Shown here piece by piece: positions 21,910 to 29,181 of a stretch of DNA of 29,181 bases. This DNA comes from Porphyromonadaceae bacterium UBA7176 (GTDB lineage: Bacteria; Bacteroidota; Bacteroidia; Bacteroidales; Muribaculaceae). The position numbers and the translations under genes are program-made. The stretch's first letter is position 1. Every line of letters begins with the position of its first letter. The notes beneath the pieces were generated by a model, which was not told the origin of the DNA, made no database searches, and worked only from the letters and a program-made list of their open reading frames with translations. The stretch covers positions 1 to 29,181 of the forward strand of contig DKVO01000018.1 in assembly GCA_002491245.1 (NCBI GenBank), written 5' to 3'.

Positions 21910-22842
21910 ATGAGCGCAGAAACACCCAATGGCGGATCTCGCCGCAATCAATTAATAATAGCCGGTATTGCTGTCGCAGCGATTATTGTCGGCGTACTGG
22001 TATTTTTCCTTGTCCGCACTTCTCGTCAGGCGCAGGCCTATCAGAATCAGATCGAACAGCAATTGCTCGACATGGCCCAGGCCGACCTCGAGCGCGAATA
22101 TCAGGACCTCAACGACGAATTCGCACAGTTCGAGAATTCCCGTAAGTTCATCACCGACGACTCCGTAAAGCGCGAACTCAACGACAAATACGAAGCCGCC
22201 CGTATCCAAGTCGAGAAACTACAACAGGAACTCTCTAAACAAAAGAACAAAAGCGCGGCCGAAATCGCCAAGCTTCGCAGCGAGATTGATACCCTGCGTG
22301 CACTCTTGCGCCATTATGTCGAAGAAATCGACCGCCTCAACAAAGAAAACCAGCAGTTGCGCGACGAAAACCAGCAGGTAAAGAACGAAAACCGCCGACT
22401 GAGCAACCAGGTTTCGGAAACAACCCGTAAGAATGAAGCACTTAGCGAACGGATGACACTGGCCGAGCGTCTCAATGTCACCGGGCTCAACCTCTCGGCT
22501 CTCAACAAAAAGGGCAAGAAAGAAAAGAAAATAACCAAGGCCGTACAGCTTATGGCCTCATTCACCATCCCCCAGAACAATTCTACGCCTGTCGGCGAAA
22601 AGACAATATACATGCGCATTATCTCTCCCTCGGGACAACTGCTCGGCGGTGCCGGCACATTCGACTTCGAAGGCGGAAATGTAGAATATACCGCCCGTAA
22701 AATTATCGAATACGCAGGAGAAGAAATCGGAGGAATTACAATTTTCTGGGACGTCAACGCTCCTCTTATAGCTGGCGACTACACCGTCGAACTGTTTGCC
22801 GATAATTTCAGGCTAACATCCAAGCACTTCAACCTCAAGTAA
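21910..22842 (+). CDS. Membrane-anchored coiled-coil protein of unknown function
   Basis: I do not recognise a named family. The 310-residue product has a short N-terminus, one transmembrane helix (about 14-36) and a long charged coiled coil (about 40-185) with heptad-like stretches such as EEIDRLNKENQQLRDENQQV. A C-terminal beta-rich domain (about 208-310; QLMASFTIPQNNSTPVGEKT to the end) follows. By charge (Arg-rich after the helix) the orientation is uncertain; a periplasmic coiled coil and C-domain is likely. Gly-Asp-Tyr-Thr-Val-Glu-Leu-Phe near the end recalls immunoglobulin-like folds. The stop overlaps the mgtC start by one base (TAATG), so it is translationally coupled to the MgtC and Kef proteins and may work with them. 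Confidence 0.8.
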   Translation: MSAETPNGGSRRNQLIIAGIAVAAIIVGVLVFFLVRTSRQAQAYQNQIEQQLLDMAQADLEREYQDLNDEFAQFENSRKFITDDSVKRELNDKYEAARIQVEKLQQELSKQKNKSAAEIAKLRSEIDTLRALLRHYVEEIDRLNKENQQLRDENQQVKNENRRLSNQVSETTRKNEALSERMTLAERLNVTGLNLSALNKKGKKEKKITKAVQLMASFTIPQNNSTPVGEKTIYMRIISPSGQLLGGAGTFDFEGGNVEYTARKIIEYAGEEIGGITIFWDVNAPLIAGDYTVELFADNFRLTSKHFNLK

Positions 22843-23564
22843 TGAACTTGCCCGAGTCCATCTTCCAGGCCGTCAGCGACATCGAGATCAATACCGTCGG
22901 AGCGATCTTCAAACTGGTATTGAGTATGTTGCTCGGTGCGGTTGTGGGCTACGAACGTAAACGCAAGGGACAGACCGCAGGCGTTCGCACCTTCTCGCTC
23001 ATCGCAATGGGTTCGACATTGGCTATGCTTCTGTCAATATACGTCCCACAGGAATACATGGGCCTCAAAAACGGCGACCCCGGACGTATAGCAGCTCAGG
23101 TAATTACCGGCATCGGCTTCCTCGGTGCCGGTGCTATAATACAGATGAAAGGCTCCGTCCGCGGACTCACGACAGCTGCCGGAATATGGATGGTAGCCAT
23201 TATTGGCATGGCTGTAGGAGTAGGCATGTATATCCTGTCAGTGGTGGCCTGCGCCTTGATTTTATTCATCCTCGTTCAGCTCGAGCGCATCGAGCACAGA
23301 GTGAGCCGTGGGTCAGAGTCCAGGATAATACGTATCCGGATCGCCGACATAATCCACAACATCGACGACTACAAGGAAGTGCTTAAGCGCCACAACATCC
23401 AACTCCAGAATTTCTACGTCGAGTATGATTACGAAGCCGGCGAAACACGTCTGAATCTCGTATGCCTCGTCCGCGAGACAACCGACTACATCAAACTCTT
23501 CGCCAATTTCAAGCCATTGCATCCCACAAAATCCATATCCCTCGCCAACCAACTAAGTTTCTGA
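22842..23564 (+). CDS. MgtC/SapB family membrane protein
   Basis: A 240-residue protein. The N-terminal MgtC domain (about 17-145) has GAVVGYERKRKGQTAGVRTF, then DPGRIAAQVITGIGFLGAGA with the conserved Asp-Pro and GIGFLGAG, and GSVRGLTTAAGIWMVAIIGM. Four to five membrane helices are evident. The C-terminal part (about 160-240) is an ACT-like soluble domain with alternating strands. Relatives help growth at low Mg2+ and can inhibit the F-type ATP synthase in pathogens, whereas the function of SapB forms in gut commensals is unclear. It is a full-length member. It sits between the coiled-coil protein (1-base overlap) and the Kef-type antiporter (10-base gap), pointing to ion homeostasis. Confidence 0.92.
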   Translation: MNLPESIFQAVSDIEINTVGAIFKLVLSMLLGAVVGYERKRKGQTAGVRTFSLIAMGSTLAMLLSIYVPQEYMGLKNGDPGRIAAQVITGIGFLGAGAIIQMKGSVRGLTTAAGIWMVAIIGMAVGVGMYILSVVACALILFILVQLERIEHRVSRGSESRIIRIRIADIIHNIDDYKEVLKRHNIQLQNFYVEYDYEAGETRLNLVCLVRETTDYIKLFANFKPLHPTKSISLANQLSF

Positions 23565-23574
23565 CAACTACGAC

Positions 23575-25773
23575 ATGAATATAGAAGGACTGATCTCCGA
23601 CCTCGCTTTTATCCTCATCCTTGGGGCCGTAGTGACCGTGCTTTTCAAATGGATTAAACAACCGGTAGTGCTCGGTTACATAGTCGCTGGCTTCCTCGCA
23701 AGTCCGCACTTCGAATATCTGCCATCGGTGACCACCGAAGAAAACATCGACTTTTGGGCACAGATAGGCATTGTCGTCCTGCTCTTCTCTCTCGGCCTTG
23801 AGTTCAGTTTCAAGAAACTACTCAATTCCGGAGGTTCCGCTGTAGTTACAGCAACCATTATCATCACAGGCATGATGTGCGCAGGTTTCACCGTAGGCCA
23901 TCTGCTCCATTTCAACCATATAAACTGCCTTTTCCTCGGTGGTATGCTGTCGATGTCGTCAACGACAATCATTATCAAGGCATTCACCGACATGGGACTG
24001 CGGCAACAGAAATTTGCATCGATAGTCCTGGCCGTCCTTATTGTAGAAGACCTCTTCGCTGTCTTGATGATGGTCCTACTTTCATCTATTGCAATCAACA
24101 ACACCGTCGAAGGCTCAGAGTTGCTCTTCAGCGTCGGCAAACTCGTCTTCTTCCTCATCATATGGTTTCTTGTCGGCGTTTACGTGCTGCCATCATTACT
24201 CAACCGCATTCGCCGCTTCCTCAACAGCGAGACTCTCCTTGTCATCTCTATGGGCCTATGCCTCGGCATGGCCGTCTTTTCTGTATACTGCGGCTTCTCG
24301 CTCGCCCTCGGCGCTTTTGTCATGGGCTCTATTCTTGCCGGCACATCATATGCCGAGCGCATCGAACACGTCGTGACACCTGTCAAAGACCTCTTCGGTT
24401 CCGTATTTTTCATTTCTGTGGGTATGATGGTACGGCCCGACATTCTCGCCGGATACTGGGCCCCGATATTGCTCCTGTCCGCGGTTGTCATAACCGGCAT
24501 GATAATCTTTGGGTCGGTAGGAATGCTCATCACAGGACAGACACTCAAAGTCGCAATCCAATCAGGATTTTCGCTCACACAGATCGGAGAGTTCGCATTC
24601 ATTATCGCAACACTGGGCATGTCCTTAGGCGTACTCGACAATACCATATATCCAATTGTCGTAGCCGTGTCTGTCATAACCACATTCACCACCCCATACT
24701 TCATCAAGATGTCCCTGCCGGCATACCGACTCGTCGAGCGTTACTTGCCCAAGAGGCTGCACTTCCTCATCGACCGTTATCAGAAAGAAGCAGACCGAAG
24801 CGATGCCGCCGGACGGCCTTGGGGACGCATATTGAAGCGATACCTGTGGCGGACGGCAATCTATGCCGTCATACTCTCAGGCATACTCATAATATCGGAG
24901 AAATACATGACTCCATATCTCACAAACTTTGCCGGAGAGTGGAGTCGGCTGTTATCATTAGCCGTCACATTGACTGCGATGTCGCCATTCCTGCTTGCGC
25001 TGATGCTGCCCACATCAAGCCTCAAAGGCGAAAAAAATAGCGCGGAAGAACGCATTCCGCGTCTGGTCATGATGATATTCCGCTTCGCTGTAGCCCTCGG
25101 ATTTGTCGTTGCCGTATTCGTCAGGATATATTCTTCTAAAGTAGGAATTGCCGCAATAATATCACTTGTCATCCTATTGTTATTCTTCTTCTCTAAGCGG
25201 CTTCGCGACAGCATGGGACGGATCGAGAACAAATTTATCGATAACCTCAACGAACGCGAACTGAGGCGTAGCGGACGCAAAAACGCCGTCGTCCACGACC
25301 TTCACCTCGCCTATATGACCGTAGGCTCAGGCTGTCCTTTCGTCGGCGAAAGACTCATGGACTCCGACATACGCCGTATCTACGGAGTCAACGTGGTAGG
25401 CATACAGCGCGATACTCGCTACATTCCGATTCCAAATGGACGCACAAGAATTTATCCGGGCGACGTAATCTCGATAATCGGTACCGACGACCAGATATCT
25501 GCGATGTTGCCGAAGGTAGAGGCACAGATGCCCGAAACCGAGCATACAGCCGACCCTACACGCATAAAACTCACCTCGATACTCCTTGGCAACAACTCTC
25601 CCCTGATAGGCAAGACGCCGCAGACATCATCGCTCCGCGACACATACAACGCACTCGTGGTCGCGGTCGACCGTGGCGAAGAACATATTGACTCCCGGCC
25701 CGACCTCATGTTCATGACCGGCGACATCGTATGGCTCGTTGGAGACCCGACTGAAATAAACCAACTCAAATAG
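23575..25773 (+). CDS. Kef-type CPA2 cation:proton antiporter with two TrkA-C domains
   Basis: A 732-residue protein. Residues 1-380 form the 12-13 helix Na+/H+ exchanger domain, with CPA2 hallmarks QPVVLGYIVAGFLASP, the block LLFSLGLEFSFKKL, LSMSSTTIIIKAFTDMG and VLIVEDLFAVLMM. About 380-560 is an extension with three or four extra hydrophobic segments. Two TrkA-C (RCK C-terminal) domains follow at about 575-641 and 658-732, each with a GD-x-I-x-x-x-G end (YPGDVISIIGT, MTGDIVWLVGD). The NAD-binding TrkA-N domain found in KefB/KefC is absent, as in YhaU/CPA2 forms where a small ligand binds RCK_C. It probably exports K+ or Na+ in exchange for protons. It lies 10 bases after mgtC. Confidence 0.9.
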   Translation: MNIEGLISDLAFILILGAVVTVLFKWIKQPVVLGYIVAGFLASPHFEYLPSVTTEENIDFWAQIGIVVLLFSLGLEFSFKKLLNSGGSAVVTATIIITGMMCAGFTVGHLLHFNHINCLFLGGMLSMSSTTIIIKAFTDMGLRQQKFASIVLAVLIVEDLFAVLMMVLLSSIAINNTVEGSELLFSVGKLVFFLIIWFLVGVYVLPSLLNRIRRFLNSETLLVISMGLCLGMAVFSVYCGFSLALGAFVMGSILAGTSYAERIEHVVTPVKDLFGSVFFISVGMMVRPDILAGYWAPILLLSAVVITGMIIFGSVGMLITGQTLKVAIQSGFSLTQIGEFAFIIATLGMSLGVLDNTIYPIVVAVSVITTFTTPYFIKMSLPAYRLVERYLPKRLHFLIDRYQKEADRSDAAGRPWGRILKRYLWRTAIYAVILSGILIISEKYMTPYLTNFAGEWSRLLSLAVTLTAMSPFLLALMLPTSSLKGEKNSAEERIPRLVMMIFRFAVALGFVVAVFVRIYSSKVGIAAIISLVILLLFFFSKRLRDSMGRIENKFIDNLNERELRRSGRKNAVVHDLHLAYMTVGSGCPFVGERLMDSDIRRIYGVNVVGIQRDTRYIPIPNGRTRIYPGDVISIIGTDDQISAMLPKVEAQMPETEHTADPTRIKLTSILLGNNSPLIGKTPQTSSLRDTYNALVVAVDRGEEHIDSRPDLMFMTGDIVWLVGDPTEINQLK

Positions 25774-25824
25774 CACGGAAGTGCAACAAATACAGACTAT
25801 CGTTTAAACCTTAACAATATAAAA

Positions 25825-26982
25825 ATGCGCTATGACCAACGCGGCGTTTCTGCTTCGAAAGAAGATGTACACAACGCCATAAAAAACATCGACAAGGGTC
25901 TCTACCCCGGTGCTTTCTGCAAAATCGTCCCGGACTACCTTGGAGGTGACCCGGAGTGGTGCAACATAATGCACGCCGACGGTGCCGGTACCAAATCTTC
26001 ACTCGCATACGCCTACTGGCGTGAGACGGGCGACATGTCCGTTTGGAAAGGTATCGCTCAGGACGCCTTGATTATGAACATCGACGACCTCCTGTGCGTA
26101 GGTGCCACCGACAACATCCTCCTCTCGTCGACTATCGGACGCAACAAACGCCTCATTCCAGGAGAAGTCATCGCAGCCATAATCAACGGCACTGAAGAAC
26201 TTTTGGCCGAACTCCGTAGCTATGGCGTGAACATATATTCGACCGGTGGTGAGACTGCCGATGTCGGCGACCTCGTCCGCACGATCATAGTCGACAGCAC
26301 CGTAACATGCCGTATGCGCCGAGCCGACGTGATCGACAACGCAAACATCCGCCCCGGCGACGTTATCGTAGGCTTCGCAAGCTACGGACAGGCAGCCTAC
26401 GAACCTCGCTACAATGGCGGAATGGGCAGCAACGGACTCACATCAGCCCGTCACGATGTATTCTGCAAGACTATAGCCGAAAAATACCCCGAGACATACG
26501 ACAACGACATTCCTCGAGAGCTCGTATATTGCGGCACATGCGGCCTTACCGATACCGTCGAAGGTGCGCCCGTTGATGCAGGGCAGCTCGTCCTATCCCC
26601 CACCCGTACCTACGCGCCAGTGGTCAAAGCCATCCTCAACGAAATGAGGAAAGACATCCACGGCATGATACACTGCTCCGGCGGTGCCCAGACAAAAGTA
26701 ATGAACTTTGTCGGCGATGTACATGTTATTAAAGACAACATGTTCGATGTTCCGCCACTCTTCGACCTCATACGCCGCCAATCGGGAACCGATGCCCGCG
26801 AAATGTACAAAGTATTCAACATGGGGCACAGACTCGAAATGTACGTACCGGAAAATATCGCCGGACGCATCATAGAGATATCCGAAAGCATGGGCGTTCC
26901 GGCCAAGATTATCGGACGCGTCGAACACGACACAACCAAACGCCTGACCCTCGCCACTCCTTACGGCACTTTCGACTATTGA
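25825..26982 (+). CDS. purM: PurM-like AIR synthase (phosphoribosylformylglycinamidine cyclo-ligase)
   Basis: A 385-residue protein of the PurM/PurL/ThiL superfamily. The N-terminal domain has the ATP-binding Asp52-Gly-Ala-Gly-Thr-Lys in HADGAGTKSSLAY, DALIMNIDDLLCVGA, and STGGETADVGDLVR (139-152). The C-terminal AIRS_C domain starts near 175 with GDVIVGFASYGQAAYE. This is the longer Bacteroidetes-type PurM (E. coli PurM is about 345). It makes aminoimidazole ribonucleotide, the fifth step of purine synthesis, in the cytoplasm. No other pur gene is in the window. It starts 51 bases after the antiporter, with no clear promoter or terminator between, so it may be read from the same transcript or from a weak own promoter. 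Confidence 0.85.
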   Translation: MRYDQRGVSASKEDVHNAIKNIDKGLYPGAFCKIVPDYLGGDPEWCNIMHADGAGTKSSLAYAYWRETGDMSVWKGIAQDALIMNIDDLLCVGATDNILLSSTIGRNKRLIPGEVIAAIINGTEELLAELRSYGVNIYSTGGETADVGDLVRTIIVDSTVTCRMRRADVIDNANIRPGDVIVGFASYGQAAYEPRYNGGMGSNGLTSARHDVFCKTIAEKYPETYDNDIPRELVYCGTCGLTDTVEGAPVDAGQLVLSPTRTYAPVVKAILNEMRKDIHGMIHCSGGAQTKVMNFVGDVHVIKDNMFDVPPLFDLIRRQSGTDAREMYKVFNMGHRLEMYVPENIAGRIIEISESMGVPAKIIGRVEHDTTKRLTLATPYGTFDY

Positions 26983-27037
26983 AGCCCATAGGATGCGGCA
27001 TAGACGACGGCACAACAGTCGATCAAACGCATCCCAA

Positions 27038-28420
27038 ATGCCGAAATACAAACAGATATCAGTCCTCACCGCCACCGCAGCCATTGCCGCGGCGGCGGTG
27101 TTGTCGTCTTGTGCACATTCCGCTCACTCCGGCGACGACCACAGAATGCCCGACACCCTCAAGGTTGCAACCCTCTATTCCCCCACATCATACTTCATAT
27201 ATCGTGGACAGCCTATGGGATACGACTATACTCTCGTCGACAGCCTCGCAAAACAAAAAGGAATGGCACTCGACCTCAAGGTTGTCAAAAACCTGTCGGA
27301 AGCCGTTGCCATGCTCGATTCAGGAAAAATAGACCTCATTGCCTACGACGTCCCAATCACCGAGCACTATCGCAAATACACGATACCATGCGGACCCGAA
27401 AACTTCACCGAGCAAGTACTCGTCCAACCCAAAATACAAGGCAAACCGGCCATTACCGACGTCACCGGACTCATCGGACGAGAAGTATATGTCGAAAAAG
27501 ACAGCAAGTACCTCCGCCGGCTACAGAACCTCAACGACGAACTTGGCGGAGGAATAGAAATACACACCGTAGATCAGGACTCCCTCATCACTGAAGACCT
27601 CATAAGCATGGTCAACGACGGTAAAATCCCCATGACAGTAGTCGACAGCGACATAGCGCGTCTCAACCGCACCTACTACCCCGGCCTCGACATCGACCTC
27701 CCCGTAAGCCTTGCCCAAAGAGCATCATGGGCAGTCGCGCCCGACAAAAAATGGCTCGCCGACTCTATCGACACTTGGTTTGCCCAAGCCTCTCCTCAAG
27801 AAACAAACCACGAACTCCTCAAACAACTCTTCGAGCAATCGAAATACAACCCCACCGTATCATTCGACTTCTCCAAAGGATACATATCCCAATACGACAA
27901 CCTATTCAAGAAATACGCCCCCGGCATCGGATGGGACTGGAGACTCATGGCTGCCCAGGCTTATCAGGAAAGCCGCTTCCGCCCGAACGCCAGATCTTGG
28001 GCCGGAGCTCGGGGACTCATGCAGATAATGCCGGCCACAGCCCGTGGATACCGCACCAGTGTCTCACAACTCAACAACCCCGAGACAAGTGTCAAAGTAG
28101 CATCCAAACTACTCGACGACATCGACCGTTACCTCCTCAAATATGTACCTAACGACAAAGAACGGCTCAAATTCGTAATCGCTGCATACAACGTCGGCAT
28201 AGCCCACGTCTACGATGCCATAGCGCTCGCCCGAAAATACGGCCTCGACCCACAGGTATGGGACGACAACGTCAGCAAAGCGATTCTGATGAAGATGAAC
28301 CCCAAGTACTACAACGACCCGGTAGTCAAATACGGCTACTGCCGTGGAACTGAAACTGTTGATTACGTCGAAAAAATAACCGACTTCTACGAACACGCGC
28401 GACGTGAAATTTCAGCATAA
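27038..28420 (+). CDS. MltF-like lytic transglycosylase lipoprotein
   Basis: A 460-residue lipoprotein. The signal peptide from MPKYKQISVL ends in the lipobox VLSSC (Cys25), which is why I prefer the ATG at 27038 over the one at 26993. Residues 40-265 resemble a periplasmic solute-binding domain of family 3 (LKVATLYSPTSYF, MGYDYTLVDSLAKQKGMAL, IDLIAYDVPIT). The C-terminal SLT domain has the catalytic Glu311 in AYQESRFRPNARS, then GARGLMQIMPATARGY and FVIAAYNVGIAHVYDAI. This is the MltF architecture: a membrane-bound enzyme that cleaves peptidoglycan to 1,6-anhydro ends, with the binding domain sensing muropeptides. It begins 55 bases after purM, and the two may be cotranscribed. Confidence 0.9.
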   Translation: MPKYKQISVLTATAAIAAAAVLSSCAHSAHSGDDHRMPDTLKVATLYSPTSYFIYRGQPMGYDYTLVDSLAKQKGMALDLKVVKNLSEAVAMLDSGKIDLIAYDVPITEHYRKYTIPCGPENFTEQVLVQPKIQGKPAITDVTGLIGREVYVEKDSKYLRRLQNLNDELGGGIEIHTVDQDSLITEDLISMVNDGKIPMTVVDSDIARLNRTYYPGLDIDLPVSLAQRASWAVAPDKKWLADSIDTWFAQASPQETNHELLKQLFEQSKYNPTVSFDFSKGYISQYDNLFKKYAPGIGWDWRLMAAQAYQESRFRPNARSWAGARGLMQIMPATARGYRTSVSQLNNPETSVKVASKLLDDIDRYLLKYVPNDKERLKFVIAAYNVGIAHVYDAIALARKYGLDPQVWDDNVSKAILMKMNPKYYNDPVVKYGYCRGTETVDYVEKITDFYEHARREISA

Positions 28421-28437
28421 AAATCGGCTCCGAAATA

Positions 28438-28468
28438 TTCGCCGTCTAAACTTTTATCACTAACTTTG
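28438..28468 (+). promoter_or_regulatory. Promoter of the DUF3332 lipoprotein gene
   Basis: TTCG (28438-28441), 19 bases, then TAACTTTG (28461-28468) gives an exact -7 box and one mismatch in the -33 box. The predicted start near 28475 leaves a 26-base AT-rich leader. This separates the gene from the upstream transglycosylase. Confidence 0.55.
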
Positions 28469-28500
28469 CCATCCAGCATAACAAACCATAAACATTAAAT

Positions 28501-29049
28501 ATGAAAAAACATTTTATGTCACGCATTCTCGCAGTAGTTCTCTGCGGCTCCATGCTCTCCATGACATCATGTATCGGAAGCTTCTCTCTCACAAACCGCC
28601 TCTTGGGCTGGAACCAGCACGTAGGCAACAAATTTGTCAACGAACTCGTATTCTTCGCATTCTGGGTCCTGCCCGTATATGAAGTATCTGGTCTCGCCGA
28701 CCTCCTCGTCCTCAACTCGATCGAATTCTGGACCGGCGACAACCCGATGGCCAAAGGCGATAAGATAATCGAAGGCAACGACGGCAAATACCTCGTCAAG
28801 ACCGACGACAAAGGCTACGAAATCATAAGCCTTAACGACAAATCATCTGTTCGGCTCGACTTCGACAAAGACTCCAAAACCTGGAGCTACACTGCTGCAG
28901 GCGAAAGCCACGAACTCTTCACATTTGTCGACGACACCCACGTTAAAATGCCAGTTGGTGCAGGAAACTATCAGGTGTTCGAGCTCTCTGAAGCCGGTGT
29001 ATACGCCTACAGCCAGATAGCACAAAGCGCAAACTACGCCGCTCGCTAA
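28501..29049 (+). CDS. DUF3332-family lipoprotein
   Basis: A 182-residue protein. A signal peptide with lipobox SMTSC (Cys24) precedes a block I recognise as typical of DUF3332: CIGSFSLTNRLLGWNQHVGN (24-43), then a hydrophobic stretch FVNELVFFAFWVLPVYEVSG and LADLLVLNSIEFWTGDNP. That stretch could be a membrane helix or a buried core. The C-terminal half (90-182) is a charged beta-rich domain ending AQSANYAAR. Function is unknown in this family as far as I know. The ATG at 28501 gives a basic n-region (MKKHFMSR); Met6 is an alternative. It has its own promoter and a strong terminator, so it is probably expressed alone. Confidence 0.85.
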   Translation: MKKHFMSRILAVVLCGSMLSMTSCIGSFSLTNRLLGWNQHVGNKFVNELVFFAFWVLPVYEVSGLADLLVLNSIEFWTGDNPMAKGDKIIEGNDGKYLVKTDDKGYEIISLNDKSSVRLDFDKDSKTWSYTAAGESHELFTFVDDTHVKMPVGAGNYQVFELSEAGVYAYSQIAQSANYAAR

Positions 29050-29070
29050 TTAACAACTTGCAAACCCTCC

Positions 29071-29111
29071 AAGAAGTCATGCCCGGTATTGGGCATGACT
29101 TCTTTGTTTCC
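29071..29111 (+). terminator. Strong intrinsic terminator after the DUF3332 gene
   Basis: AAGAAGTCATGCCC (29071-29084) and GGGCATGACTTCTT (29091-29104) form a perfect 14-bp stem with loop GGTATT. The stem ends in TTCTT and TGTTT follows. It begins 21 bases after the stop codon. The A-rich left arm means it could also work in part on the opposite strand. Confidence 0.88.
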
Positions 29112-29181
29112 ATAGATATCAAATATATCAACAAGTCAAAGTTCGCTTTGTCGACGGTTTGGCTTTGGGCGGCGGAGTCGA
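29112..29181. other. Right edge: no clear gene
   Basis: There is a short stem-loop CAAAG-TTCG-CTTTG at 29137-29150. On the minus strand a frame entering from the edge reads STPPPKAKPSTKRTLTC and stops at 29128. It could be the C-terminus of a convergent gene beyond the window, but 17 codons cannot support a call. Confidence 0.25.

Noticed and set aside
25774..25824. Promoter or terminator between the antiporter and purM
   Set aside because: No exact TAnnTTTG box and no stable hairpin with a T-run; only the small palindrome GTTTAAAC and a 4-bp GCAC/GTGC repeat are present.
1..29181. Defence island, CRISPR array, prophage or integrative element
   Set aside because: No spaced repeats, cas, integrase, transposase or restriction genes were seen, and gene content and spacing look like ordinary core chromosome.

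Overview
The window looks like chromosomal DNA from a Bacteroidales bacterium, probably near the Muribaculaceae/Bacteroidaceae; the family is an inference. Several upstream regions carry the Bacteroidetes promoter pattern TTTG-N19/20-TAnnTTTG, and leaders are AT-rich without clear Shine-Dalgarno sequences. Gene content also fits: FloA, a short CstA-type carrier, a TPR/PD40 protein, a DUF3332 lipoprotein and two-gene ExbB/ExbD. I see no insertion sequence, phage gene, CRISPR array, rRNA or convincing tRNA. The content is mostly core envelope, stress and metabolism genes.

Layout. (1) 1-947, minus: the start of exbD (cut by the window edge) and exbB, with a consensus promoter at 1124-1154. (2) 1371-11340, minus: nine tightly packed genes, read right to left as response regulator, histidine kinase, long RelA/SpoT homolog, lipoprotein, 3,4-ketoisomerase, sugar aminotransferase, MtaB, LpxL-like acyltransferase and family 2 glycosyltransferase. 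The string ends in a very C-rich, G-poor transcript tract that could be a Rho-dependent terminator. (3) 11625-12599, minus: an ApbE lipoprotein with an intrinsic terminator. It is divergent from (4) 12724-13296, plus: a DJ-1/PfpI protein with its own terminator. (5) 13349-21053, minus: seven packed genes, TPR/PD40 protein, FloA, CstA-type carrier, PHP phosphatase, U32/RlhA-like protein, phosphoribosyltransferase and HAD phosphatase. (6) 21203-21763, minus: a stand-alone outer-membrane beta-barrel gene with promoter and terminator. (7) 21910-28420, plus: coiled-coil membrane protein, MgtC/SapB protein, Kef-type antiporter, PurM-like AIR synthase and MltF-like transglycosylase. (8) 28501-29049, plus: a DUF3332 lipoprotein with promoter and terminator.

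How the genes may work together. Operon 2 joins a signal-transduction pair and a (p)ppGpp synthetase whose hydrolase site is degenerate to lipid and glycan envelope functions, which suggests coupling of stress signalling to surface building. Operon 5 combines a membrane-microdomain protein, a nutrient carrier and several phosphoester or RNA-modifying enzymes. Operon 7 starts with an ion-homeostasis module.

The points most worth a second look are these. The degenerate-hydrolase RSH sits in an envelope operon. Strand composition (GC skew) changes sign near 10.5-11.2 kb, with a weak dif-like sequence beside it. A TTTnGCAsTGTr motif recurs upstream of the response regulator and the TPR/PD40 gene. 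The coiled-coil/MgtC/Kef module, the phosphoribosyltransferase-HAD pair and the FloA operon without a visible NfeD are also notable. All functional statements come from reading motifs by eye, and no database search was run.
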